Assembly (NCBI GenBank): GCA_019054805.1
Contig: JAHQIY010000002.1
Location: forward strand, 186,001-250,000
DNA: 64,000 bases
Reading direction: 5' to 3'
Origin: Brachionus manjavacas
Lineage: Eukaryota; Rotifera; Eurotatoria; Ploima; Brachionidae
This document shows positions 35,398 to 47,466 of this stretch, piece after piece. The notes below the pieces were generated by a model. The model was not told the DNA's origin. It was given only the letters and a program-made list of their open reading frames with translations, and searched no databases. A program made the position numbers and the translations under genes. Position 1 is the first letter of the stretch; the number at the start of each line of letters is the position of its first letter.

Positions 35398-36379
35398 TTC
35401 CTGGACTAAATTTTCATTGTAAATTGATTTATAATGCTTCTAAGAATATTAGACACAGAGTCTTATCTTTAATATCTGATAAAAAAAAGAAAATTATTTA
35501 ATGCTTATTGTCAAATGGTCAAGCTTTGATCTAGAGATAAAGTCAATTTTGATTTAAAAAAATGATTAATGCTTTTTTTATCAATGATCAAGAGTCATTA
35601 AAATTAATCTTCGTGCACATTTAGAAAATCTCCGCTTTACAATCAAACAATGCATTTTTATATTTCAAATTTGTTTCAACCAGAGCTAAATTCTCATAAC
35701 TTAAAATTTAAATTAATTTTAAAAAGATCAAAATTGATTTATTTTGATTTTTGCCGCACTAAACTTATGAGATCAAGACGATTTTAATAATAAACTAATT
35801 TATTTTTTTTCAAATTATTCACATTTGTCACATGGTGGCCATTTTAAAAGATATTAATTGTTCCAAAAAATAAAAAGAAACTTCTTATGCTAATTTTCAT
35901 CTAAATTTCACATTTTTTTCATTAGTCTAATTATTTGAAAACTTGAATGTTTTTTAAACTTCAAACAGCTTCCGAAAACAAAAGTGTGACCCACTGATAT
36001 CGTTATTATTTATTCATTATCAATTCAAGTCATTAAGGTTTTTTAATTTAAATAAAAAAATCGAATTTTGTCCCAATAAATTGTGAATTTTTCTAACTCA
36101 AAATTTTCTTTTAAAACTTTATTTTTATTACGATGTCTAGTCAAAAGTATTTTAAAACAAAATCCTTGACTTAAATGTTAAACAAATAAATGCGGTTTCT
36201 TAATTTTCAATGAATAAACAATAATTTTTAGTCTTTATAAATTTTTGAATCAAATAATGCAGAAACATTTAGGTTTCGACATAGTAAGTAGCAAAAAATA
36301 CAAATAAATATTGATTATTGAGACATGCAATTTGTCAAAGATGTCCCATTTAATCGACATTTGCTTTTAAGTCAGAGAC
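35398..36379. other. Upstream of the neogenin gene
   Basis: AT-rich, no ORF. Expected to hold the main promoter. No motif I can support. Confidence 0.3.
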
Positions 36380-37800
36380 TTCTTGGTAATTTTATAAAAT
36401 CCAGGAAGGAAGTTATACAATATAATTGAAGAAAATTATACAAGATAATCAAAGAATTATCTAGAATTATCTACCTTCAAGAGAATAATCTAATAATTGG
36501 AAGTCAACATGGATTTGTTCCAAAGAAAGGTTGTGTAACGAATCTACTTGAAACGCTTGATATAATCACGACTGAGTTGGCCAAAGGTAACAGTGTGGAT
36601 GAAATACTATTAGACTTCTCAAAGGCTTTTGATACGGTACCGCATCAACGACTTCTTCATAAACTACGTGGTTATGGACTAGGTGAGAAAATAGTAAGAT
36701 GGCTCGAAGACTTTTTGAGTATGAGAACTCAGCGAGTTGTACTTGGAGATGGAGTTTCTAGATGGTCAGAGGTACTGAGTGGAGTTCCGCAAGGATCTGT
36801 ACTTGGACCCCTGCTATTTGTTTTGCACATAAATGACCTACCTGACTGCGTTTCAAATAGAATGGAATTGTATGCAGATGACTCTAAAATACTCGGTATA
36901 GTTAATAATGCTTATGAGAGAGCAATGTTACAGAAAGATCTGGATGCAGTATGTCAATGGATAGAGGTTTGGCGTATGGGACTTTGTGCTAACAAATGTA
37001 AAGTAATGCATTTCGGCAGACTAAATGAAAGGCATAAATATACACAAAAAAGCAACAGGAATGTTATACTAGCGACCACAGATTGTGAAAGGGATCTTGG
37101 AGTGATGGTTTCATCAAATTTAAAGTGGATCAGCCAAGTGAAAAGTGCTTGTGCGAAAGCGAGTAGGGTACTTGGAATGCTAAAGCGAACGTTTACAAGT
37201 AGAGAGGAAAGACTGTGGGTAAGATTGTATATATCCATGGTGAGACCCCACCTAGATTACGCAGTGCAGGTTTGGAATCCAAGTATGAAAATGGACATGA
37301 ATGCGTTGGAAAAGGTGCAAGAGAGGGCAACAAAAATACCTTTGTCTGTAAGAAACATGCCGTATGAAAAGAGGCTGACAAAATTAGGGCTGACAAAGCT
37401 GAGTGAAAGAAGAGTGAGAGGGGACCTAATTGAAATGTAAAAATTAGTGAATGGAATAGAAAAGGTAAGCTTGGTCAAGAATCTAGTGAATAAATCAGAA
37501 AACAAGGGACCAGCCGGGGCGTTAAGAGGAAATAGCATCAGAGTCCAGAGAGAAAGTTTCCTAGCTAAAATTAGAAACGATTTTGCGGCGGCAGTAAATG
37601 CCAGACATGTATTTTTCTCAAACAGAGTAGTTCCGCATTGGAATAGGTTGCCAGAAAACGTGGTGAAATCCAAGTCAACCGCTAATTTTAAAATGGCTTT
37701 AGAAAAGTTCAATGGAATGGGCTGCTACAGCTCTACACGGTCATTTGGCGGTGATGGGCTTAGACAATCTACATGTTAGGTGTCGCAGCAAGAACTACTA
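36380..37800 (+). mobile_element. CR1-like LINE, 5'-truncated
   Basis: Higher G+C than its surroundings and relatively young. RT: SQHGFVPKKGCVTNLLETL (36500 onward), LLDFSKAFDTVPHQRLLHKL, SGVPQGSVLGPLLFVLHIND and MELYADDSKI in an open frame 36577-37440. One stop codon interrupts the reading at 37438, and the same frame then carries 37447-37779, ending in RVVPHWNRLPENVVKSKSTA, the classic C-terminal motif of CR1-type ORF2 proteins. The 3' end is TTAGGTGTCGCAGCAAGAAC plus an ACTACTATTACTACT tail. Upstream coding (36380-36576) has a stop. The endonuclease is missing. Confidence 0.92.
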
Positions 37801-38354
37801 TTACTACTAGAATACAGACAAAGTTTTTAAAGTACTTTTTTTTAAAAGAATAATTTCGGAGGCTTATCCGAGCGGCAAAAAATATTTACAAAAAAAATAT
37901 CTAGTTAATTCTCTGTTTTCATTCATTTTCAAAATTTGAATAAGATAAATAGCATAGAAAATTTCAATTTCAGATTTCCTTTTTTCTATTAATTTCTATT
38001 GTTTTTTAAGTGCTATTTTTTCTTCTCTTAAATAGAAGCTTTATTCAAAAATTAAAAAATTTACTATATTGGTATTGCATTCAGCCGTAATTTCCTCCCT
38101 AATGCTACAGCATCAAGAAATTTCAAAAGGTACATAAAAATTTTCATATTTTCTTAGCAACTTATTGAATTGAGCAAAAAAGTTTGAGCCTAAAAAATCT
38201 TTATTTTTAGTAATACAATAAGTAATAAGTCAATGTTCATGAATAATAAAATTTGAATAAAAAATTTCAAAACTGTTGACCAAATTTTTTTTTACAATCA
38301 ATATCTTATAAATATTATCTATATTTATAACCAACCTCCTTGAAACAATGGATT

Positions 38355-38640
38355 TTTTAACATATAAGACATCAATCAAACAAACAGTTGACATTATATT
38401 CTTGGATTTCGCCAAAGCATTTGATACTGTGCTACACAAGAGATTACTTTTCAAACTAGAATCTTATGGTATTACCGGTTGGACATTAAGATGGATTTAG
38501 TCGTTCTTAGTAAATAGAAAGCAAAGAGTTGTATTGGAAAACTACGTCTCAGATTGGGCAGATGTAACAAGTGGTGTACCACAAGGTTCTATTGTAGGAC
38601 CTACTTCATTTGGTAAATTTATCAATGATTTAAGTAAGTA
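38355..38640 (+). pseudogene. LINE reverse transcriptase fragment, CR1-like
   Basis: Gives TVDIIFLDFAKAFDTVLHKR, a stop at the WI-SFL position, then SGVPQGSIVGP and INDL. Ends abruptly with no 3' UTR. 37801-38354 before it is AT-rich with no feature. Confidence 0.8.
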
Positions 38641-38870
38641 CCATGTGAATTAAAAAACGCAAAAACACTTAATTCATTCAAAAACGCTATTGATAAAAAT
38701 AATGTTTTAACTGCCTTAGCTAATATTAATTAGCAACGTGTTTTCAATAACACTGCAGTCCATCTGTCTATCTATCTGTTTAGCTCCTGAAAATAAATTC
38801 AGGCAACATTTAAATAAAATCCTGTTGATCCAGCTATTGGTATTTACCAGACCTGATTAAAAATCAAAAT

Positions 38871-39244
38871 CAGACTTGTTTTTAAGTCACAGTTTTAAGT
38901 CTAAGTCACAAAAATTTAAGTCAAAGTCATGACCCGACTTAAATTTTTTTTTTTTTAGTGAAGTTAAGTCAACTCAATTAATTTTCTGATTTTAAAACTA
39001 AAAATAAATATGATTCTTTAAATAATCCAAAAAAAAATCATTAAATCATAAATAATTTTTATAAATTTAAATAGAGCTTTAAGTAAATTTTGTTCTTATA
39101 CCAATAAAGGAGCTATTTATTTCAAAATTTTTGAAAATTTAAAAAAAAGCAGCAGGAGATCAACAAACCGTAAGTAATAAGCAATGGAAAAAAAATTTAA
39201 AGTCATTGAGTTGACTTAAGACTTGTGACTTAAAAAAAACTCTG
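38871..39244. mobile_element. hAT-like non-autonomous element, AAGTC family, copy 2
   Basis: 374 bp from CAGACTTGTTTTTAAGTCAC to the inverse of CAGAGTTTTTTTTAAGTCAC, with a perfect 8-bp duplication ATCAAAAT (38863-38870 and 39245-39252). It shares ends and first ~70 bp with copy 1 but the middle differs. No ORF. Confidence 0.85.
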
Positions 39245-39281
39245 ATCAAAATAATGTTCTGGTCAAAAAAAAATTAATTTA

Positions 39282-39668
39282 AAGTTCACGAAATTCAAAA
39301 CTTTAGTGCTATCTGAATTTTTTATTTTTGATTAAAATTCGTAATCTACGCCCTCAAAAACCCCAAAAAAAAATTTTTTACACCCAGGGTTCCAAAAATA
39401 GCAAACCCGTTAAAAAGTTGTTGTTCTTTAAGACTCAAAATTTCAAAGATAAAACTTGAATATACTAAAAAAAGTATATATATTCTGAAAGAGCATAAAA
39501 TTCTCTACATGCTAATGTAATTTAGAAGAAAAAAAAAAGGGTGTGGCGGTTTTTGTTGGCTAAAAAAAGGAAAAAATGTGTTTTTTTCTGGTTTAAATCG
39601 TATTTCCTCCGAGGTATCAATTATGACCCGATTTTTTTTTTTTTAAATCTAGACAAAATTCTGAACAA
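39282..39668. mobile_element. TA-flanked element, copy 2, right end missing
   Basis: Near-identical to the left 390 bp of 20481-21007, starting AAGTTCACGAAATTCAAAAC after TA (39280-39281). It breaks off after CTGAACAAT and lacks the right inverted repeat. High identity implies recent activity of the family. Confidence 0.85.
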
Positions 39669-40036
39669 TAATATATATAATCAAATATTTAAATGTTAAA
39701 AAAAAACACTTTGAACTTATTTTTTCGAATTTTAAACAAAATACTACTAGAAATTATAAAATCTCTACTCTTATTTTTTCAGTCAGCTTTATTCTTTATT
39801 TTAAATTAATTTTATTTAAGCTCAAAATTTTAAAACTTTGTTTCCTTTTTAAAAAGATAGCGATTTTCTTGAATTGATTCACCATTGAATCCAAAGTTAA
39901 TATCACAGACACATTTGATGTTAAATAAAATACAAAACAAGAAATAAATATAAATTTTTATTAGATTTGTTATATTTAAAAGCTCAATACGTATGACGAG
40001 GTCTTTTGCTTAGTCATAACATGACTTATCTTATGG

Positions 40037-40240
40037 TTAGTTTTCTAATTTATTTTGTACCTCATTTTTTAAGAAATCTCTTATTTCTTGTGATACTGCA
40101 CTTTTATCGTCGGATTCAACAACACCAAGATGAGGACTAAAGGTTGTGGTTAAAAGATCACCAATTTTTTTTTTCCTTTCTCTTTTCCATCATCACAAAG
40201 TTATGGTATTTGTCTCGTAAGTTTTTTTGTTCTGAACTTA
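40037..40240 (-). pseudogene. Short coding relic, family unknown
   Basis: On the minus strand an open stretch ending DFLKNEVQNKLEN then stop includes PHLGVVESDDKSAV. One base shift in a run of ten A joins it to LRDKYHNFVMMEKRKEKK, which resembles the helical part of MADF-type DNA-binding domains found in some transposon ORFs. Weak evidence; could be chance. Confidence 0.25.
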
Positions 40241-40399
40241 TTTATTTTCTCCTAAAAAGGTCTACTTGACAGTGGATTTTTTCTTATTTTATTCATGAAC
40301 TTGAGTCAGTTTTGGTTCCAAAATTCTTTCAAATTGAGACGTATCTCTAATCTAGGCTTGTTAAAAGCCATCTTTAGAAAATGATTTACAAATGATAGC

Positions 40400-41035
40400 A
40401 ATTTAAAAAATTAGGAAAAAGTTAAATTCTTAGGCATCACGTTAGACTAAAAAGTTACATTTGGTGCAATGGTGGATGAACTGAAAGAGCGCTGTAATTA
40501 AAGACTTATTAATAAAATATCTCTTTTATAAAAAATGGGGTCTACAACCAAAAACATTAGGCAATCGTTACAAATCTTTGATAGGGTCAATCTTCGATTA
40601 TTTTTCTCCTTTTTTAAATCCATTCTCAGAAACTAACATTAAAAAAAATACAAGTTATTCTAAATTCAACAGTCCGATCAATTTAGAAGCTGAAATACGA
40701 TACACGTTCCAATAATATGCACCAAGGGGCATTCAATAAACTTAAACTACTAGCAGTCTCAAATCGACTTTTTGAGTTGAGTGAGAGATATGTCAGGGCA
40801 GGATTGACTCATTCTGTTCCAAGGAATACAAGAAATATTGAATACCCAACTCCATGGTGAAATTGCTACCTAACAATTTCTCCTGAACTATCAAATACTT
40901 AAACCTCGAGCTATTTTAATTTATCGCTTTTTTTATTCTTTTTTTATTTTATCTTATTTAACTTTTTTTTATTTTTTTTACTCTGAAGAAGCATTAGCTT
41001 GGTACAGATTAACAAATAAACAAAATAAAATCCAA
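40400..41035 (+). pseudogene. LINE copy F, 3' fragment
   Basis: Diverged relative of copies A, C, E. Across frames it gives VKFLGITLD, DELKERCN, SNMHQGAFNKLKLLAVSNRL and ends near SPELSNT. The 3' hairpin (GAAGCATTAGCTTGGTACAG) and AACAAATAAACAAAATAAAA tail follow. Several stops and indels. Confidence 0.8.
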
Positions 41036-41628
41036 CAATAGCTAAAAATCATAAAGAGTTTTTAATGGCCTTTTTGAAAAATTGTTTGAACTCATTTACC
41101 CCTAAGAAGCCATGTGACAAATTTGTTAAACAATTTAAATAAAAAATTAAACAAAAAAACTTTTCAAATTAAAATTTTTGCTTCTTTAATATTCAAAATT
41201 AAAAATGGTGGCTTAAATGACACTGACGGCAAAAAAATTCCACTAATCTGAGTAAAAAACTTCACATCAAAATTCGGTACGATTCCAAACTACCCAGTGT
41301 TGCCCCTCACACTCGCTCACTTTTTAAATAAAAAAATTCCCGGTGTATAACTGGACTCAAAGATTTACTGATCAAGAAGGTCCGTTTACGATTGGCATCA
41401 TAATTCTGTAATTTAAGTTAAGTCAGCATTTTAAATTTACTTTATTTCATTAGCTTCAAATTTAATTTTTTTAAAGATTTAATGGACAGTCAGCGAATTC
41501 TTAATTCGATAAAGATTGAAAAACTATTAAAAAAACCCTAATTAGCAGTTCTAAATCATTTTATTAGAAACAGTCTCTCACTAATCTTTACTCATAAACT
41601 CTGGGTTGCTTTGACAAACTTTTTGTCT
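41036..41628. other. Intergenic, AT-rich
   Basis: Nothing supportable apart from AT-rich spacer. Confidence 0.35.
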
Positions 41629-41636
41629 CACTTAGT

Positions 41637-42729
41637 GAGGTATAGACAATGAAAATATATAAAGTAAAAATTCTTTCTGTACTTTTTGTACTTTTTCTAA
41701 TTATTTTATTTGGCCCTGTTCCTTTTGGTACTTTCTGTACTTTTTGTACTTTTTCTAATTATTTTATTTGGCCCTGTTCCTTTTGGTACTTTCTGTACTT
41801 TTTGTACTTTTTCTAATTATTTTATTTGGCCCTGTTCCTTTTGGTACTTTTTGTACTTTTTCAGAATATTATTTTATTTGGCCCTGTTCCTTTTGGTACT
41901 TTCTGTACTTTTTGTACTTTTTCTAATTATTTTATTTGGCCCTGTTCTTTTTGGTACTTTCTGTACTTTTTGTACTTTTTCTAATTATTTTATTTGGCCC
42001 TGTTCCTTTTGGTACTTTCTGTACTTTTTGTACTTTTTCTAATTATTTTATTTGGCCCTGTTCCTTTTGGTACTTTCTGTACTTTTTGTACTTTTTCTAA
42101 TTATTTTATTTGGCCCTGTTCCTTTTGGTACTTTTTGTACTTTTTCAGAATATTATTTTATTTGGCCCTGTTCCTTTTTGTACTTTCTGTACTTTTTGTA
42201 CTTTTTCAGAATATTATTTTATTTGGCCCTGTTCCTTTTTGTACTTTTTCTAATTATTTTATTTGGCCCTGTTCCTTTTGGTACTTTCTGTACTTTTTGT
42301 ACTTTTTCTAATTATTTTATTTGGCCCTGTTCCTTTTGGTACTTTCTGTACTTTTTGTACTTTTTCTAATTATTTTATTTGGCCCTGTTCCTTTTTGTAC
42401 TTTTTGTTCTTAATGGTGATAAAAAACCTTTTATTAATCAATATTTTAAATATAAATTTTATATTTAACTAATATTTTTTTTAACTTCAGCATACCCGAA
42501 TCCCTAAACCAGGGCTCCGCCCCGGACCCCGTTTTAGTTTTAATAAAATGATTAATATTTTACTTAATCACAAAGAGAACAAAAAGGAACAGGGCCAAAT
42601 AAAATAATATTCTGAAAAAGTACAAAAAGTACCAAAAGGGACAGGGCCAAATAAAATGATTAGAAAAAGTGCAAAAAGTACAGAGAGGAAAATGGTTTTT
42701 TAAAAGTTTGATCTCATTGCCTATCCATG
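41637..42729. mobile_element. Foldback-like DNA element with inverted 58-bp tandem arrays, copy 2
   Basis: 1093 bp, inserted in the opposite orientation to copy 1, with a perfect 8-bp duplication CACTTAGT (41629-41636 and 42730-42737). Ends are GAGGTATAGACAATGA and, inverted, CATGGATAGGCAATGA. The long arm (41672-42410) has about 12-13 copies of the 58-bp unit, some lacking a sub-segment. The GC-rich core (42484-42536) is almost identical to that of copy 1. The short arm (42575-42690) has one to two units. Open frames through the array are by-products of the repeat. Confidence 0.9.
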
Positions 42730-42737
42730 CACTTAGT

Positions 42738-43942
42738 CGGGCAGATAACTTGCTATTGACACAATTTTTCGATATGAAAAAAATTCAAAAAAAAAAAATT
42801 TTTTAAAATAGACATGATTTAGAATCTAAATGTGACAAATATTGACAGTGTTTAATAAATAAAAAAACAACTTGTCAAAATTAAATGTTTAAATTAATTT
42901 ATCTGAATAGAGTTTTCTTTAACAATTTATGTTTAATGGCATCAATCAACGCAAACTGGAACAAACGTCTATTAGCCTTATTTAATGAACTAATTGCTAA
43001 AACCAAAAAGGGACTTAGAAAATGATCAAAATCTAAAAGTGCTAGTTGGTGCTTAACTGGGCTTTGTCTATTTTGAGATCTAACGTTATTTAATTATTTT
43101 AATCTACATCGGTTCACTGGAAAAAATTGATTGTACTGAACCAAAAAAAAATCAATAATCAATCATTATTCATTTTTTATTATTATTTGTTTGTGAATGT
43201 TGAATTAAAACCGAACAAAATAGACATATGGCTACTATTCATTGGATTTAAGTGAACACATGTACTCGAATAGATGAAATTACAGGAGCATGTGAGGTCA
43301 GTTAATTTGCGTCTAGATAACAAAGATTTGTATTTGTTTATTCACGATTACAAAGAGAAAGTTTGATGTGAAAACAAACTTAGAAATGATATTTAATAAA
43401 TTTTGTTTTTTCTTAATTCGAAAAAATATGTGTATATTAAAAAATATTCTTTAAAATTTTATTGAATAAATTGTGAAGCAGTTAAAATAAATAATGATTT
43501 TTTTCCTTTGACGAATTGTTTCGGTTTCTTAATTCTTACAAAATCGATAGTCTTTGAATTGTTAATTTAAACTAGATCTAGAATAAACGCAATAATTATG
43601 AGCTAATGACTTTAGATTTGCATGACTAAAATTAAGCAACACTTAAAAGTTAAGAAAAGAAAATTTATTTATTAACAACATGATTCGTTCGAAATAAGGT
43701 AGAAAATTATGAAAAATATTCTTTCACTGTCTAAAATCATTTCCATAAATTAAAACTAAAAGAATAAAAAATATTAACAATTCAGCCGATATTCTAAAAT
43801 GAAAATATTATAATATCTCTCTAGCTTTGTGAAGTCCAGCAATTAAACAGTATAGATAAAAATAAAATCTGGATTGAAATGACAAACATTCATTCAATGA
43901 ATGCTAAGAAGCAGTTAAAAATTTTCAAAAATTTTTTGTTGA
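42738..43942. other. Intergenic, AT-rich
   Basis: No ORF, RNA gene or ordered repeat seen. Confidence 0.35.
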
Positions 43943-44874
43943 AACAAAATTGAATGTTGAAATTTTTATTTAGTTTTTTTAATATTTTTTATCAAAGTAT
44001 ACTATTAATTATCTTAAAGAATATTTGTAAGAAATAACTAAATTTTAATAGTAATAAAAAATTTTAGACTAGAGGGTCTTGAAGTTTGATAGTTTTTGAA
44101 AACAGTGGTTTAGGTTTTTGAAATTTTTGAGATGGGTTTTCATTCAAAAGTTACTATATCTATATATATTTTTAAAGAACACAAAATTCTCTATTAAATA
44201 ATATATTTTTCAAGTATTTTAAGTGGAATTAAGTTGCACTTTAAACCAAAAAAACACATTTTTTTGTGCTTTTTTACAGTTTTTTTTGATTCTCGCCGGA
44301 GGATTGACCCAAGACCCTAACTTTTCTATTTAGAACTACACAATATTCTGAACAAATCTCACGTTTCACTTTTTTTATTTAAAGCTTAACTAATCCAAAA
44401 AAAAGTCAAAATATAGTTCAATTTCTAAAAAAATCATTAAAATTTAATTTTCATCTTTTATATTTATTATATTGCAAAATTTTATATGATCTTAATTTAA
44501 AATTTATCAAACACATTAAAAATGCCAAAACATTCAACTAATAAAGCTAATTCGATCAAAAATTTGTGAGGTTTAGCCCAAAAAAAAAACCAATTTATGC
44601 AGTGGTCAATTCTCAAATATATCATTTAATAGAGAATTTTTCGCTCTTTAAAAATATATATAGATATAGTAACTTTTGAATGAAAACCCATCTCAAAAAT
44701 TTCAAAAACCTAAACCACTGTTTTTTAAAAACTTCAAGACCCTCTAGTCTAAAATTTTTTATTACTATTAAAATTTAGTTATTTCTTACAAATATTCTTT
44801 AAGATAATTAATAGTATACTTTGATAAAAAATATTAAAAAAACTAAATAAAAATTTCAACATTCAATTTTGTTT
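43943..44874. mobile_element. Element with ~260-bp inverted repeats
   Basis: The left arm 43943-44209 and right arm 44617-44874 are nearly perfect inverses, beginning AACAAAATTGAATGTTGAAA and including GACTAGAGGGTCTTGAAGTT. The ~400-bp centre contains CTCGCCGGAGGATTGACCCA, reminiscent of the centre of the TA-flanked family at 20481. No coding capacity. A transcript would fold into a long hairpin. No clear target duplication. Confidence 0.8.
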
Positions 44875-44950
44875 ATAGTGCAAAATTAACTTCACAAATC
44901 ACTAGGACATCTTGAAGTTTGGGATCAAAAAAATCAAATCAAATGATTAA

Positions 44951-45138
44951 ATCTCTCTGCAAATAATGCAAAAAACATGCTAAATATTAGATATGGCTCT
45001 GCAAAAATTCTGCAATTTTGCAGGAAAATGCACGTCATTAAAAAGTATTAAGTACAACTGCGCAATTTAATTATAGAGTATTTGGAGAGCCTTATCGTTA
45101 GCATGTTTTTTGCATTAGTTAGCATTTTACAGAGAGAT
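44951..45138. mobile_element. Small non-autonomous inverted-repeat element
   Basis: 188 bp. Left end ATCTCTCTGCAAATAATGC and right end inverted ATCTCTCTGTAAAATGC; both arms then carry TAATGCAAAAAACATGCTAA and a GGCTCT motif. No coding capacity and no clear target duplication. Confidence 0.6.
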
Positions 45139-45291
45139 TTTTAAATCTTTAAATTTTCAATACATCTAACAAAATTAAGTTTTTAATATTCTAAAATCTC
45201 GATGAGTTATCATATTTTGATCGGATTTTTATTTATAAATAAATTGATCGCTCCAGAAAAAAATGCTCCCAACTTAACTCTCAAAGTCGTT

Positions 45292-45332
45292 CAAAAAAAA
45301 ATTTTGAAGTCCGGACTTCAAAATTTTTTTTT
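45292..45332. repeat. Perfect A/T-armed palindrome
   Basis: About 38-40 bp centred on TTGAAGTCCGGACTTCAA with A8TTTT arms. No gene nearby. The surrounding 45139-46526 is AT-rich spacer with a LINE-like 3' end at about 45900-45945. Confidence 0.6.
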
Positions 45333-46526
45333 CAAGAATTTTCTAGTTATGATATTTATCGTGAGAAAAAATTGAAAGTTGCCTCGGATTTTCGGAACAA
45401 TTAAAAATAATGGAGAGATGAATAGTAGGAACTTTTTGAAAACAATAAAACGAGAGTCTCTTTACTAGCTTAGAGGACCTTCAAGAGATGACAGTAGTAT
45501 TCACAAATTTTCAGTCGGAGAATCAACAAAATTGACCAGCTTTGGGTTCATAGTTGCGTAGGATCCAAGTGATCTTGTCACAATGAAAAACATCAATCAT
45601 CATCATCATTGAAAAAATAAAAAATCGCTTTTGAGACCAAAATGTCCATTTCTTTCTCTATTTAAACTTCTGAACGCCGTCCTATTTGAAAACAGGACAG
45701 AATCTTTAATTTTTCACCATAATGAAAAATAATATTCCGAAATAGGAAATGATCTATATAAGTCTAAATCATTTATAAAAGATGAAAAATCCTAGTCTTT
45801 TTCCAAGGCAGCGCACACAAGCCACAACACTGCTCAAGAATTTTGATTATTTATTCAATTAAGTAACTTTGACCCTTGATCTTCCTAATTTTATTATTTT
45901 TGTTTATTTGTTTATCTATGACGAGCAAAAAATGCTTCAGATAACCTAACCGAATGATTCAATGCATCAAGATTAAAAGACAGTGATAGCTTGGACAAGT
46001 ACTTAGAATGAAGTGAACACGTTTACCAAACATAATGGGTACCTCAAGGGCTACAGAGGTTAGGACGAACAGCAGTAGCATGGATGTCAGCAATCACGTA
46101 TAAAAAATGATTTTAAAGGTTTAAATTTAATTTTTGTGTTTAAATTGAAATTTTTTTACTTATTTAAAAAATTAATTCCAATTCCAATTTATTTTATTTT
46201 TAATTAAAAAAAAATTGTTTACATTAAAAAATTAATTAATTATATTTTTTCCATTTAACTAAATTCTAAAATTAGCAGTTATTTATAAAATCATTTAACA
46301 GATAAATAAAGAGAGACGCTAAAATGTTGGAAATTTTTATTTTTTGATTCTATTACAAATTCTTTGCTTCTAAGCAATCAAATAATTTTTGTTGTTGATT
46401 AAAATAGCGGGTGTAGTATAAAAAATGGCAAAAAATTAATTATATCATAAAAAATTTTTTATTTAACCAATGCTTTAAATTTTTTCAAAGTTATAACTGA
46501 ACCCTCCTTTTTGAAAAAATAATATC

Positions 46527-47090
46527 AGCTAAGGTGTTGAACTTCATGATGACGTATGATGCCGATCCTTAAGCGAGCAGTCTTGGCGTTGTCTTGTACA
46601 ACCTTTGGGTCTATATTGCTCAGGAAAATTCTTAGGAAAGTGCTAATTTTGTTTTCGAGTTGCTTAAGGTTGTTGGCCTCCCAATCACCCTCATAAACTT
46701 TAGCTTTCAAATTTCTCCAAAAATCTTCGATTGATCGTGATTTTGGTACGTTTGCTGGATTCACTTCTTTGGCACCATACCTTAAATCTTTATCTAACAT
46801 ATAATTCTACTCGCATAGTGGGATGATGCTAAGTCGGACCAAAATACATAATTGCCATCCTGATAATATTCTTTAATCATTGGTTCAAGCCGTTTCTTAA
46901 TACACTCTCCAAGGTAGATATGTTGATTAACCGCTAAACCACTTGGTACAAAATATGGTAGGCTAATTCCGCGTTGTAAAATAGCCAACCAGACCATTAA
47001 TTTTTCTTCAAATTTTTTAACGTACTTGTGCTTTACACCCTCCGGCGTCTTGCTAACGCTACTGATATAAAAAATATTATTTCCTGGCAG
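46527..47090 (-). pseudogene. Mariner-superfamily transposase relic
   Basis: Two frames joined by a break near 46797. Upstream piece: KTPEGVKHKYVKKFEEKL (to about 47090), VWLAILQRGISLPYF and WSDLASSHYA, the second catalytic Asp region. Downstream piece: NPANVPKSRSIEDFWRNLKA, the third catalytic region, and a C-terminal helix. This is a different lineage from the Tc1 element at 56927. N-terminal DNA-binding domain and inverted repeats are not seen. Confidence 0.75.
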
Positions 47091-47329
47091 AGCGGTGTTG
47101 CTATGAGTGAAATATGATTTATTCTACACACTTTAGATTACTATGAATTTAAATATAAACTTTATTCTTTGCTTCAGAATTTTTTTCAAAAGGCTTTAAG
47201 ATTCATCAAGTATCTAGCTTGATTTATTGAAGTCTACCTATCGGAAATCAAAGCTTTTATTGAAAATAAGATGAACAAAGTATGTACTCTCTGAATAAAG
47301 TTTTTTAATTTTCATTATTTCATCAACCG

Positions 47330-47466
47330 AGAGGATCTCTACTTGGATCCTAGCTATTTGTTCTGTACGTAAACGACTTCTCTGAATGCGTTTCAAATAG
47401 AATGGATTTGTATGCAGCCGACTCAAAAATACTTGACATAGTAAATAAAGTTTATGAAAAAGCGAG
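47330..47466 (+). pseudogene. CR1-like LINE fragment, left piece
   Basis: RT codons with stops: GSLLGS-LFVLYVNDFSECV and SNRMDLYAADSKILDIVNK. Continues at 48184 after an inserted element, with the 9-bp AAAAGCGAG duplicated. Confidence 0.8.

Noticed and set aside
41672..42410. CRISPR-like array
   Set aside because: Units are contiguous tandem repeats without unique spacers, in an animal genome, and belong to a transposable element.
41710..42472. Overlapping open frames of 69-110 codons rich in Phe/Leu/Cys
   Set aside because: They are read-through of the 58-bp tandem repeat; 58 is not a multiple of three, so the same peptide appears in all frames.
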